Of a stretch of 30,838 nucleotides of DNA, positions 22,480 through 30,783 are shown piece after piece. The number at the start of each line of letters is the position of its first letter. Position 1 is the first letter of the stretch. A program made the position numbers and the translations under genes. Source of the DNA: an uncultured Campylobacter sp. (lineage in GTDB: Bacteria; Campylobacterota; Campylobacteria; Campylobacterales; Campylobacteraceae); contig NZ_CALBWL010000033.1 of NCBI RefSeq assembly GCF_937973075.1, positions 1 through 30,838 on the forward strand, read 5' to 3'. The notes under the pieces were generated by a model, which worked only from the letters and a program-made list of their open reading frames with translations, ran no database searches and was not told the DNA's origin.

Positions 22480-23928
22480 TTAGCCGCGTCGCAAGCTGCG
22501 CTTTCTAAGGCAGCTATAAATCCAAGCTCCGAGCAACAAAACCACCGCAAGGCAATACATGTAAAAGGCCGCGCCGTTTTCATACTCCACGTCCTGTGCG
22601 CTAAAGACTTGCTGCGACATTTCGGGGTTTCGCGCCGCCTCGTCCGCTATCTGCGCCATCACCTCCTCGTCATGTACCTCAAGCGTGATCTTTCGCAGCT
22701 CGATGAAATTCGTCCGCTTATCCAGATGCCTGCCGCTGCGACCCGTGACGTAAACGCTATGCGAGTAGAAATTTAGATAGTAAAATCCCGCGTCGTCCTT
22801 CAAAAGCCTCTCCGAGATCTGCCGCACGGCGCCTTTAAACGGATTGTCGCCCGCCCTTTTTAGCGCGCTTAGCCGGCTGGCGTCTGCGCCAAATTTATAA
22901 TAAACGTACCAAAACGTGTCCTTGAGCCAGCCCTCAATGCCGCTGCCGCGCGGGCGATTTAAAATTTTATCCTTACTTAGATAAAATATACCGTTTTTGC
23001 TCGCAAACAGTATGTATTCCTGATGCCCGCTCTGAAAATTTAGCGGCGTATAGGGCTCGTTTGCGGCCTCAAATCTCTCGCCGTCCATAAACACCGCGCC
23101 CGCGGCGGGATCATAAAGAAACTCTATGCCGGCGTTTGGCTCCACGAGATACATCTGCTCGCTAGGAGTGAAATTTAGCCTTTCGCCGTCCGCATAAACG
23201 CTGCGTCCGTCGCTTAGCCACCGATCGACCGGGCGAAAGTGCGCGGGCGAATCGGGACCGTCTTCGTGTATGATTTTTAGCCTTATCTGTTTTAGATTTT
23301 TTGCATCCGCACCCGCTAAAATTTTACCCTCGTAAAATACCCGCTCGCCGTCGGTGGCGACGTAGGGGCTCTCGGTCAGAGGCGAGATGGGCGCGCTAGT
23401 ATCAAGTCTAGCGTAGGGATAGTTGTACTCCTGCGGCCAATTGGAGAACCCGAACGCATGGAAAAATACCTTGTAAATGTAGCTTATCGCGCCGCCCGTG
23501 CGCTGCGTGACGTCCGAGCAGAAGTAGCTTACGCGCCCATCGCTGTAGTAGCGAGAGCCGATCTTTTGCGTGCGAGCGGGATCCAGCCCCGACATCTTGC
23601 GAGCGCCGCAAAATACGCTACTAGCGTCCATACCGACGTTTGCATAGGAGTATCTGCCGGTATCAAGCGCGCGAAAGCTCGCCGCGTCCGCGCCGCCCTC
23701 TAACTCGTAGGGAGCGAGATTCCAAGAGCGTAGGTAAATTTTGCCGCCGATGTTGAAATAATCGCTGTGGCCGATCTTTTGCGCGTCCGCAGGCAGCTCG
23801 CGCGAGCGGTCATACACCGATAGCTCATAGATAAAAACGAGCGAGACGAAAAGCGGCACGAAAAGTACCGCAAAAAGAAGCCTTAGCGCCTTTTTATCAA
23901 ATTTGCTTAAATTATTCGCCTTTTTCAT
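22480..23928 (-). CDS. DKNYY-like envelope protein with two membrane segments
   Basis: The 482-aa protein has an N-terminal membrane segment (about residues 16-36) and a second near the C-terminus (about 453-473) followed by a basic tail. The ~415 residues between should lie in the periplasm. They contain repeated units of the type YYSDGRVSYF and VATDGERVFYEGKILAGADA, matching the D-x-x-x-V-Y-Y-G pattern of DKNYY-family proteins, whose function is poorly known. The only ATG at the start lacks a ribosome site, but a -10 box lies just upstream. It appears to stand alone: uraA is 188 nt upstream and array 2 lies downstream. No more specific function can be given. Confidence 0.7.
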   Translation of the reverse strand: MKKANNLSKFDKKALRLLFAVLFVPLFVSLVFIYELSVYDRSRELPADAQKIGHSDYFNIGGKIYLRSWNLAPYELEGGADAASFRALDTGRYSYANVGMDASSVFCGARKMSGLDPARTQKIGSRYYSDGRVSYFCSDVTQRTGGAISYIYKVFFHAFGFSNWPQEYNYPYARLDTSAPISPLTESPYVATDGERVFYEGKILAGADAKNLKQIRLKIIHEDGPDSPAHFRPVDRWLSDGRSVYADGERLNFTPSEQMYLVEPNAGIEFLYDPAAGAVFMDGERFEAANEPYTPLNFQSGHQEYILFASKNGIFYLSKDKILNRPRGSGIEGWLKDTFWYVYYKFGADASRLSALKRAGDNPFKGAVRQISERLLKDDAGFYYLNFYSHSVYVTGRSGRHLDKRTNFIELRKITLEVHDEEVMAQIADEAARNPEMSQQVFSAQDVEYENGAAFYMYCLAVVLLLGAWIYSCLRKRSLRRG

Positions 23929-23934
23929 AAGGCA

Positions 23935-23940
23935 ATTATA
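23935..23940 (-). promoter_or_regulatory. -10 box immediately upstream of the DKNYY-like gene
   Basis: TATAAT on the minus strand lies only 6 nt before the ATG at 23928. Since transcription normally starts 6-8 nt after the -10 box, the mRNA would begin at or next to the start codon. No Shine-Dalgarno sequence is present in the interval (TGCCTT). Confidence 0.5.
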
Positions 23941-24116
23941 TATCTTGCTAGTTTAAAACGTTAGAAATTTAAAAGCGTCTGCGGGGGAAATTTTAAAATT
24001 TAGGCTGCGGTAAATTTGGCGGCGAAAGCCGCGGGGTAAATTTATTTGACGGCAAAGCCTCAGCTCAAATTTACCCGCAATCGCGCGAAACGACGCAAGC
24101 TCCGCGTAAATTTAAC

Positions 24117-25358
24117 TCAGTATCCGTCAAAATGCTTGGTCTTTGGCAGAACCAAATTTAGCGTGATGCCGATGAGCGCGCCAAGCCCCACGCCGCTAAA
24201 GCTCATCGCGCCAAAGTCCAGCACCATGCCGCCGATCGCGCAGACAAAGATAAGCGCGACGATGATCATATTGCGCGGCTCGGCCAGATCCACGCTATTT
24301 TTTATGAGCGTTTCCATACCCACGCTAGCGATGATACCGAAAAGCAGCAGCATAATGCCGCCGATGACTGGAGCGGGGATCGTGGAGAGCGCGGCACCGA
24401 GCTTGCCCACGAAGGCTAGCAGTATCGCTGCAAGCGCGGCAAAGGTCATGATGGCGGGATTGTAGGCTTTCGTGATGCTGACTGCGCCCGTAACCTCTGA
24501 GTAGGTGGTGTTCGGCGGTCCGCCAAAGCAGCCTGCCAGCGACGTCGCGAGTCCGTCGCCCAGCAGCGTGCTTTTAAGCCCTGGATTTTTTAGGAAATTT
24601 TCCTTTGTGACGTTGCTGATCGCAAGCATATCGCCGATGTGCTCGATCGCGGGCGCGATGGCGATAGGCACCATGTAGATCACCGCTTCGAGTTTGAAAA
24701 CCGGCACGGTGAAATGCGGCAGCACAAACCACGGCGCGTTTAGAATCGGCGTAAAATCCACGATGCCGACAAACAGCGACGCGCAGTATCCAGCCGCGAT
24801 ACCGCACAGTATCGGTACGAGGCGCAGCATGCCGCGTCCAAACATCATCACGACGATAACCGCCGAGAGCGAGATGAGCGCGATCGTAAGCGACTGGCCT
24901 TGCGTATAGAGCGCCTCTTTGCCTTTGCCCATGACCATATTTACGGCCGCGGGCGAGAGGATGAGGCCGATCGTCATGATGACGGGACCGACGACTACGG
25001 GCGGTAAAATTTTATGCAAAAACCCCTCGCCTTTGAGCCTAATGAGCAGGCTCAGAACCACGTAAAACAGCCCTGCCGCGATCACTCCGCTCATAGTCGC
25101 GGCGATACCCCACTCCTTCACGCCAAAGCTTAGCGGCGCGATGAACGCGAAGCTAGACGCAAGAAAGATCGGCGGGACGTGTTTACGCGTGATGAACTGA
25201 AACAGCAGCGTACCGATACCCGCCGTAAACAGTGCCACGGACGTATCAAGCCCCGTTAATATCGGCACCAGCACGAGTGCGCCGAACGCCACGAATAAAA
25301 ACTGTACGCCGACAAGAGCGTCGCGTAGCCTGAGATTGTAGCCTTCGTATTTTTCCAT
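24117..25358 (-). CDS. uraA: Uracil:proton symporter UraA (NCS2 family)
   Basis: UraA imports uracil across the inner membrane using the proton gradient. The 413-aa protein has many hydrophobic segments, consistent with the 14-helix NCS2 fold. It also has the family motifs PAIEHIGD (a substrate- and proton-binding region with E and H) and GGPPNTTYSEVTGAVSITKAYNP. I chose the ATG at 25358 because GAGGAG lies just upstream and MEKYEGYNLRLRDALVG matches the family's start. The frame is open for 37 more codons to a TTG at 25469, but that start has a poorly spaced site. An 8-codon frame (MDLRVAT, 25459-25482) with AAGGAT 6 nt upstream precedes it and could be a leader peptide, which is speculative. 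Confidence 0.93.
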   Translation of the reverse strand: MEKYEGYNLRLRDALVGVQFLFVAFGALVLVPILTGLDTSVALFTAGIGTLLFQFITRKHVPPIFLASSFAFIAPLSFGVKEWGIAATMSGVIAAGLFYVVLSLLIRLKGEGFLHKILPPVVVGPVIMTIGLILSPAAVNMVMGKGKEALYTQGQSLTIALISLSAVIVVMMFGRGMLRLVPILCGIAAGYCASLFVGIVDFTPILNAPWFVLPHFTVPVFKLEAVIYMVPIAIAPAIEHIGDMLAISNVTKENFLKNPGLKSTLLGDGLATSLAGCFGGPPNTTYSEVTGAVSITKAYNPAIMTFAALAAILLAFVGKLGAALSTIPAPVIGGIMLLLFGIIASVGMETLIKNSVDLAEPRNMIIVALIFVCAIGGMVLDFGAMSFSGVGLGALIGITLNLVLPKTKHFDGY

Positions 25359-25556
25359 CTTCTCCTCTTTTATCTTTGCGGCTTGCTTCGCGAGCTTCTT
25401 TAACGGAGCTAGTAAAAATTTAGCTTGATAGGCTATATGCCTTATCTTCGCTAAATCTTTACGTAGCAACCCTTAAATCCATCTTGCGATCCTTCACCTT
25501 GGCTCCTGTATTAAAATTTATAATACACCGACATTCTGTAAAATTTTAACTAGCCG

Positions 25557-25581
25557 CAGTCGCGGACGAGCAGTCCGCTCC
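25557..25581. repeat. Duplicated 25-nt hairpin element, copy 1
   Basis: This copy contains a perfect 6-bp inverted repeat, GCGGAC and GTCCGC, around a 5-nt loop. It matches the second copy (25722-25746) at 23 of 25 positions. Surrounding sequence is not clearly related, apart from a nearby GCAAGCA word after both copies. Confidence 0.6.
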
Positions 25582-25721
25582 TTTGCAAGCACTAAAAATT
25601 TATCGAAACTGCACATCATCTGTCTTGAATATTTTCAAAATTTACGCCTTTCCGCCTCGTCTAAAGAAAAAATACCACGCCTTAATTTTTAAATCTGACA
25701 CATCAAAAATTTTGACCTACC

Positions 25722-25746
25722 CAGTCGCAGACGGGCAGTCCGCTCC
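25722..25746. repeat. Duplicated 25-nt hairpin element, copy 2
   Basis: Same element as at 25557-25581 with two substitutions. One of them breaks a pair in the stem (GCAGAC against GTCCGC). Confidence 0.6.
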
Positions 25747-26090
25747 ACCCTCCACTGCCGACCATCGGCGGCTGCAAGCAAAACGAAGCAGTAGCGCTCC
25801 AGACTACCTGCGATCCACCTTAAATGTTTTAAAATTTTAGCCTCTTTTAAAATTTTACGACCTCGCTTTGAAATTTCGCACTCAAGCTTAAAGCTAAATT
25901 TTAAGTCAAAGCCGCAAGGCGAAAATCAAGCCCATAAAATTATCAGGCAAAGCCGCGTAGACATATCCAAACAAACACCGACCGGAATCCGCAAACCAGC
26001 AACTAAATTTCACGAACATAGCAGATAAATCAAAAACCTATGTAAGCCGAATCCGCCACTAAAATTTAGCGAGAGAATTCCGCCATGCAG

Positions 26091-26981
26091 CTATTTTTTG
26101 CGCAGCAGATCCTTCAGGCTCGCTCTTACGTCCTTGCCACGCAGAATTTGCGCGACCTCAGTAGCGATCGGAGCGTAGATCTTGTGCTTTGTCGCGATAT
26201 TTACGACCGCTTCGGTCGTAGCCACGCCCTCGGCGACCTCGCCCAACTCGCGCAAAATTTCCTCGAGCCTCTTACCGCGCGCAAGCCCTAGTCCCACGCG
26301 GTAGTTTCGCGATAGCGCGCTCGAGGCGGTCAAAAACAGATCGCCCACGCCGCTTAAGCCCAAAAAGGTCTCGTCTCGCGCGCCGAAAAACTTACCGAAG
26401 CGCGCGATCTCTACGATGCCGCGCGCGATCAAACTCGCTCTAGCGTTATTTCCGAGCTCGAGCCCATCGCAAACGCCGCTAGCAATGGCGATGACGTTTT
26501 TATACGCGCCGCACACCTCTGCGCCAATGATATCGCCACTAGTGTAGGTCTTGATGTAGGCAGGGAAGGCGCTTGCGAAAAGTTCGGCTAGATTTTCGTT
26601 ACACGAGCTTACGACGAGCGCGCAAGGCAACTTCTGCATGACTTCGGTAGCAAACGACGGACCTGATAGATAAGCAAGATTGCCGCGCGCGACATACGAT
26701 TCAAAAATTTCGTTTAAAAACCTACCGCTTGCCGCGTCGATGCCCTTGGAAGCGACTAGAATTTTTTGATTTTTGTAGGTGAAATTTTGATCCAGCCACT
26801 GCGCGGTTTGTTGTGCCGCGAGCGCGAAAACGAGCGCTTCGCACTCCAATGCCTCGCTCACGCTTACAAAATGCGGAATTTGCCTTGGCGTGCGCGAAGT
26901 GATGACGCATTCGTTTTTCGCGCTAAGCGCGTCAAAAAGCGCGCTGCCCCATTTGCCCGCGCCGATAACCGCGATTTTCAT
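26091..26981 (-). CDS. gpsA: NAD(P)+-dependent glycerol-3-phosphate dehydrogenase
   Basis: GpsA reduces dihydroxyacetone phosphate to sn-glycerol 3-phosphate for phospholipid synthesis. The 296-aa protein opens with the nucleotide-binding motif MKIAVIGAGKWGSALF. It contains SGPSFATEV (about 121-129), the catalytic-lysine region GAYKNVIAIASGVCDGLELGNNARA, and LSGVGDLFLT. I chose the ATG at 26981 (AAGGA 6 nt upstream); the frame is open for 15 further codons without a better start. In C. jejuni gpsA and gatB are adjacent; here about 1 kb of repeat-rich DNA separates them. Confidence 0.96.
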   Translation of the reverse strand: MKIAVIGAGKWGSALFDALSAKNECVITSRTPRQIPHFVSVSEALECEALVFALAAQQTAQWLDQNFTYKNQKILVASKGIDAASGRFLNEIFESYVARGNLAYLSGPSFATEVMQKLPCALVVSSCNENLAELFASAFPAYIKTYTSGDIIGAEVCGAYKNVIAIASGVCDGLELGNNARASLIARGIVEIARFGKFFGARDETFLGLSGVGDLFLTASSALSRNYRVGLGLARGKRLEEILRELGEVAEGVATTEAVVNIATKHKIYAPIATEVAQILRGKDVRASLKDLLRKK

Positions 26982-27975
26982 TATATTCCTTTTTAAAAAT
27001 TTATTCGCAAATTTGCGGTTTTTCAAATTTCATTCTCTTGAAATTCCCGCTCTTTGAAAAATTAGCCCAAAAGCGCCGACATGAGCCTGCACAAATGCTA
27101 GCCGAAGCCACGCTTTAAAATTCGCTTTTTGAAATTTCATCTCGTCAAAATTTCGTCTCATTAAAATTTTGCGCTTTTGAAATTTACTCAGCCAAAACTT
27201 CGCTTTTTTTAAAATTTACCTCACTAAAATTTCATACTTTTAAGGTTTTGCTCTTCCGCCAAAAAACACTTTCACAAAAGGCGCGGCAGTGAACGAATGA
27301 GAATTTTGAAACTTCATTATACGTTTTAAAATTTCACTCACGTATCGCCAAGGCAAATCAAATTTTTAAAAATTTTACTCAGACAGCTAAGCGCAAATCG
27401 CGCTTTTAAATCCGCTTAAATCTATCAAGGCGTGCTTTGAGCCTATATGATCTTGCGGTCGCTCGCCACGTTATCGTTTGGCGCAAGGTTTGGGGCACGC
27501 GCATCCGACGCAGCGATTGATTAAATTTAGCCTGCACATGGACTCGCCGCTCAAATTCGACCCTGCGTATTCGATCCTATCCGCGCACCCCGAGCTTCCG
27601 TTCTCGCTCTCTCAAGCAGAGCAATTTTACGCATTCCCTGCAAGCTTTGCCGCGCTTTGACGGTAGCCGTGAGTAAAAATTCCTAACTGACGTGCTTCTT
27701 AAACCACTCCGTCGCAGACCGACACTCGACGCAAACGGCTCGCGCACGAGAAAAAACGAGCTCAAAAGAACAAAACGTGCGCGAGGCAGAGCAGGTAGCC
27801 GCCGAGATCGCGCCGAATGAAATATAACACGCAAAAACCTTCGTCATTGGCGCGTGAAAGCTTTAGCTCGAAGCAAAACGTTACGGGCGGATTTAAAATT
27901 TATCCCAGAGGCTTTATCTATCGCGCTCACACCGCCGCCTTTAATTCGCCGTTTGCTGCCGCAGAAGCTGCGAAA
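26982..27975. other. Repeat-rich 1-kb spacer between gpsA and gatB
   Basis: No gene is supported. The first ~450 nt are dominated by AAATTT-centred units at 16-nt intervals (27009-27232) with looser copies to about 27,390. The rest (about 27,400-27,960) is GC-richer and has open frames on both strands, but without ribosome sites or sensible products (the minus frame at 27577-27834 is arginine- and serine-rich). It could be remnant coding sequence. Confidence 0.5.
27009..27232. repeat. Degenerate 16-nt tandem repeat with AAATTT core
   Basis: AAATT(T) cores start at 27009, 27025, 27041 and 27058, then at 27118, 27132, 27148, 27164, 27180, 27195, 27212 and 27227, so spacing is 14-17 and mostly 16. 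The unit on the plus strand reads roughly AAAATTTCRTCTCRTT. The copy at 27132 has AAATTTCATCTCG, identical to 13 nt of the 15-nt repeat at 14328. Because 16 is not a multiple of three, the repeat cannot encode a regular peptide here. Confidence 0.7.
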
Positions 27976-27990
27976 TCAGCCCAGCTTCTG
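27962..27990 (-). terminator. Perfect 9-bp hairpin spanning the gatB stop codon
   Basis: Arms CAGAAGCTG (27962-27970) and CAGCTTCTG (27982-27990) enclose an 11-nt loop that contains the gatB TGA. No T-run follows, so it may be an mRNA-end stabiliser rather than an intrinsic terminator. Confidence 0.35.
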
Positions 27991-29397
27991 TTTCAGAAGC
28001 TCGTTCACCTTCGCAGGATTAAATGCGCCCTTACCCTCTTTCATCACTTGGCCTACGAAGAAGCCAAATAGCTTGTCCTTGCCGCCGCGGTAGTCCGCAA
28101 CCTTCTCCTCGTTCGCGCTCATCACGCGCGCTATGATCTCCAAAATCGCGCCGTCGTCGCTTACCTGCCTCAAGCCCAGCTTATCGATGACCGAGCTTAC
28201 AGCCTCGTCGTGCTCCATTAGATAATCAAGCACCTCTTTGGCGGCCTTTTGCGATACAGCGCCGCCTTCGATCGCGCTTAAAAGCTCGCTCATCTTCGCG
28301 CTACCTACGGGCGAATCCTCAATCGTAACGCCGTTTTTGAGCCTGCCCGCAAGCTCGACGGTAAGCCAGCTGACGCAGAGTTTGGGCTCGTGCCCCGCCG
28401 CGATCAGATCCTCAAAAAATCGCGCGTTTTCGTAGGTCGAGATTATGATCTCGGCATCCTTCTCTTTAACGCCCAGCTCGCGGACGTAGCGTGCCTTTTT
28501 TTGATCGGGCAGCTCGGGGATCTGCTGCGCAGCAGCCAGCATCTCGTCATCCACGATCACGGTTAGCAGGTCGGGGTCTGGGAAGTAGCGATACTCGGCG
28601 CTGTCTTCTTTGCTGCGCATCGGCTTAGTGATGAGCTTAGCGGTATCAAAAAGGCGCGTTTCTTGCACGACCTCTTGCTCATATTTGCCGTCCTGCCACG
28701 CTTCGATCTGACGCTCGATCTCGAACTCGATCGCTTTTTGGATAAATTTAAAGGAGTTTAAATTTTTAATCTCCACGCGCGTGTAGAGCTTTTGCTCGCC
28801 TTGCGGACGGATGCTGACGTTTACGTCGCAGCGAAACGAGCCCTCTTGCATGTTCGCGTCGCTGATATTTAAAAAGCGCAAAATGCTGTGGAGTTTTTTC
28901 AGATACGCGACCGCCTCGTCCGCAGAGCGCATATCAGGCTCGCTTACGATCTCCAAAAGCGGCGTACCGGCGCGATTTAGATCGACTAGGCTTCGCGAGC
29001 TTTCGTGGTTATTTTTGCCCGCGTCCTCCTCCAGGTGCGCGCGCGTGATGCCGATGCGCTTGCTCTGTCCGTCCGCAGCTATAAAAAGCTCGCCGTGCTC
29101 GACGATCGGGATCGTCCACTGCGAAATTTGATACGCCTTGGGAAGGTCGGGGTAGAAGTAGTTTTTGCGGTCGAATACCGACTTGCGATTGATCGTCGCA
29201 TTGACGGCGGTGCCGAAGCTGATGGCTTTTTTAACCGCCTCCTCGTTTAGCACGGGAAGAGCGCCCGGAAGCGCCAGGCAGGTCGGGCAGACGTGCGAAT
29301 TTGCCTCGTCGCCGAAGCTCGTGGGGCAGGAGCAGAAAATTTTGGTTTTGGTATTTAGCTGGCAGTGTACCTCCAGGCCGATCACGGTTTCAAACAT
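27976..29397 (-). CDS. gatB: Aspartyl/glutamyl-tRNA(Asn/Gln) amidotransferase subunit B
   Basis: GatB is the kinase and tRNA-binding subunit of GatCAB, which converts Glu-tRNA(Gln) or Asp-tRNA(Asn) to the amidated forms using ammonia from GatA. The 473-aa length is standard. Visible features are the N-terminal ETVIGLEVHCQL, the zinc cysteines C22, C24, C37 and C40, and DRKNYFYPDLPKAYQISQ. HLEEDAGKN (metal and ATP site) and the C-terminal helical YqeY-like domain (VSQKAAKEVLDYL) follow. The ATG has AAAGGTTAAG about 8 nt upstream. It stands alone, with a terminator between it and the upstream atpB unit. Confidence 0.97.
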   Translation of the reverse strand: MFETVIGLEVHCQLNTKTKIFCSCPTSFGDEANSHVCPTCLALPGALPVLNEEAVKKAISFGTAVNATINRKSVFDRKNYFYPDLPKAYQISQWTIPIVEHGELFIAADGQSKRIGITRAHLEEDAGKNNHESSRSLVDLNRAGTPLLEIVSEPDMRSADEAVAYLKKLHSILRFLNISDANMQEGSFRCDVNVSIRPQGEQKLYTRVEIKNLNSFKFIQKAIEFEIERQIEAWQDGKYEQEVVQETRLFDTAKLITKPMRSKEDSAEYRYFPDPDLLTVIVDDEMLAAAQQIPELPDQKKARYVRELGVKEKDAEIIISTYENARFFEDLIAAGHEPKLCVSWLTVELAGRLKNGVTIEDSPVGSAKMSELLSAIEGGAVSQKAAKEVLDYLMEHDEAVSSVIDKLGLRQVSDDGAILEIIARVMSANEEKVADYRGGKDKLFGFFVGQVMKEGKGAFNPAKVNELLKQKLG

Positions 29398-29478
29398 AAA
29401 CTTAACCTTTTAGAATAAAAATTTCGCGTAATTTTACAATTTTTTGCTTTAATACTCGCTTGTAGCGGCGTACGGCGC

Positions 29479-29517
29479 GGCTAAATTTTAAAATTTAATC
29501 GAATAGATTTCTATTCG
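29479..29517 (-). terminator. Candidate terminator of the atpB unit
   Basis: On the minus strand a perfect 8-bp stem (CGAATAGA/TCTATTCG, 29500-29517) overlaps the stop of the 74-aa gene. It is followed by the A/T-rich palindrome TAAATTTTAAAATTTA, which provides T-runs. This would end the atpB transcript before gatB. Confidence 0.5.
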
Positions 29518-29735
29518 CCGCCATGAAGGAGCTTTTCTTTCAGATCGAAAACATCGACCATCAAGCAGGTGATGATGACGCATATCACGCCGGGAGCGGT
29601 GCAGATGAAGAGAAATTTTAACCCCAAGAAATAAAATGACGGATAGGCAAAAAAGACGAATGCGCCGACGAAGATCAATCCGAACGACGCACCCACGAGG
29701 AAGTATAAGAAATTTCGCTTAAAATTAATGCTCAT
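29511..29735 (-). CDS. Small two-pass membrane protein downstream of atpB
   Basis: The 74-aa product has two hydrophobic segments (about residues 9-31 and 37-60) flanked by a basic N-terminus (MSINFKRNF) and a charged tail (DVFDLKEKLLHGGE). Its ATG overlaps the last 11 nt of atpB, so it is probably translated by coupling. C. jejuni has a comparable small membrane protein after atpB (Cj1203c, from memory). The position suggests a link with F0 assembly, but this is not shown. Confidence 0.75.
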   Translation of the reverse strand: MSINFKRNFLYFLVGASFGLIFVGAFVFFAYPSFYFLGLKFLFICTAPGVICVIITCLMVDVFDLKEKLLHGGE

Positions 29736-30405
29736 CGACGATCACGGCGCCCGCTAGATAAACGTAGCTTAAAACCATGAAAATAAAAGTCTGCAAAATC
29801 GCCATAAAAGTAAGCAGCGCAAACGGAACCATCGGTATTAGCGCAGGAGCGAGAGAAAGCATAATAAGCAGGAAGGTATTGTCGCCTTTGATGTTTCCGA
29901 AAAGTCGGAAAGAAAGCGATACGACGCGCGAAAAATGCGAGACGATCTCTATGACGAACATAAACGGAGCTAGGATTTTCACGGGCCCCATAAAGTGCTT
30001 TAGGTAGTTGATCACACCGTGCTCGCGAACGCCCTCAAAATGATAGTATAACCAAACACAAAGCGTAAGCGAAAGAGTTAAATTTAAACTCGCACTCGGC
30101 GACTCAAAGCCCGGCACCAATCCGATAACGTTACTAAAAAATATCACAAATCCCAATGTTGCGATTAGCGGGAGATATTTTTTGGCTTGTTCCTCGCTAC
30201 CCATCGCGTCCTTACCGATCGTTAGCACGCCGCTTAGGTAGGCTTCGGCGATATTTTGCATGCCATGTGGCACAAGCTGAAGCGAGCGAGTGGAACAAAG
30301 CGCGACGGCTACGATGATAGCGACGACCAAAAAGAAGTAAAAAAGGTAGATAAAAGTGTGGTCGTAAGAAATTAAACCGCCGAAAAGAAAGATGTCTTTT
30401 AGCAT
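29725..30405 (-). CDS. atpB: ATP synthase F0 subunit a
   Basis: Subunit a forms the proton half-channels next to the c-ring in the inner membrane. The 226-aa protein is strongly hydrophobic, with the usual five or six membrane segments. The essential arginine is R167 in VSLSFRLFGNIKGDN, and upstream VIEIVSHFSR belongs to the same conserved block. The ATG has AAGGG about 6 nt upstream. As in other Epsilonproteobacteria it lies apart from the F1 genes, which are not in the window. It is followed by an overlapping small membrane protein. Confidence 0.97.
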   Translation of the reverse strand: MLKDIFLFGGLISYDHTFIYLFYFFLVVAIIVAVALCSTRSLQLVPHGMQNIAEAYLSGVLTIGKDAMGSEEQAKKYLPLIATLGFVIFFSNVIGLVPGFESPSASLNLTLSLTLCVWLYYHFEGVREHGVINYLKHFMGPVKILAPFMFVIEIVSHFSRVVSLSFRLFGNIKGDNTFLLIMLSLAPALIPMVPFALLTFMAILQTFIFMVLSYVYLAGAVIVDEH

Positions 30406-30436
30406 AAAAACCCTTGATCGTTAAAATTTGAGGCGT

Positions 30437-30442
30437 ATTTTA
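30437..30442 (-). promoter_or_regulatory. Possible -10 box for atpB
   Basis: TAAAAT in the extended context TGTAAAAT on the minus strand lies about 32 nt before the atpB ATG, giving a 5' leader of about 25 nt with the AAGGG site. There is no clear -35 box, as expected for Campylobacter. Confidence 0.4.
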
Positions 30443-30783
30443 CACTTCTATTCGTTAAAGTATATTTAAATTTGCGTCAGCGAATAAAATTTTGAGCTTT
30501 GCGAGTTCTTGCACCGCTTTGCTTGCCTAGTACTTTCGTCTAGCTTGCACGCTATTTATGCGGGAATTTTGCGTTTTTCTTTGGCATTTAGCTCTATATT
30601 TATAGCAAATGACAAAATTTTTGCTAGTAAGCACGAAATTTGCAGCTACACTGCCAATTCACTATTTTTGCAAAATAGAATTTATCTGGCGTATACAGAG
30701 AAGCCCTAAACCGGTTGCGTGGTAAAATTTACGTTTACGAATACGAAAAATACAATAAAATTATACCGCGACGGCGCCGTGGC
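30443..30783. other. Region upstream of atpB with a possible partial gene leaving the window
   Basis: No complete gene is supported. Near the right end two plus-strand frames run into the terminal repeat without a stop. One is usable from a GTG at 30719 (VVKFTFTNTKNTIKLYRDGA). The other is usable from a TTG at 30715 (LRGKIYVYEYEKYNKIIPRR) and is open upstream. Neither has a clear ribosome site. A plus-strand frame at 30509-30709 looks accidental. Confidence 0.3.

Larger units (their letters stand above)
25359..26090. other. Long uraA-gpsA intergenic region with a duplicated hairpin element
   Basis: No convincing gene is seen in this ~730-nt stretch. Its left end is the uraA leader; a minus-strand TATTATAAAT near 25520 could serve as -10. 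A 25-nt element occurs at 25557 and again at 25722. The right part has several AAATTTTA words and no start or codon bias. The plus-strand frame at 25583-25840 looks accidental. Confidence 0.45.

Noticed and set aside
24019..24032. GCGGC-GAAA-GCCGC tetraloop hairpin after uraA as an intrinsic terminator
   Set aside because: The GNRA loop forms on the plus strand, whereas uraA is read on the minus strand, and no T-run follows there. It may still be a structured element.
27478..27834. Short frames on both strands in the gpsA-gatB gap
   Set aside because: There are no ribosome sites, the minus frame is arginine- and serine-rich, and there is no family resemblance. A decayed gene cannot be excluded.
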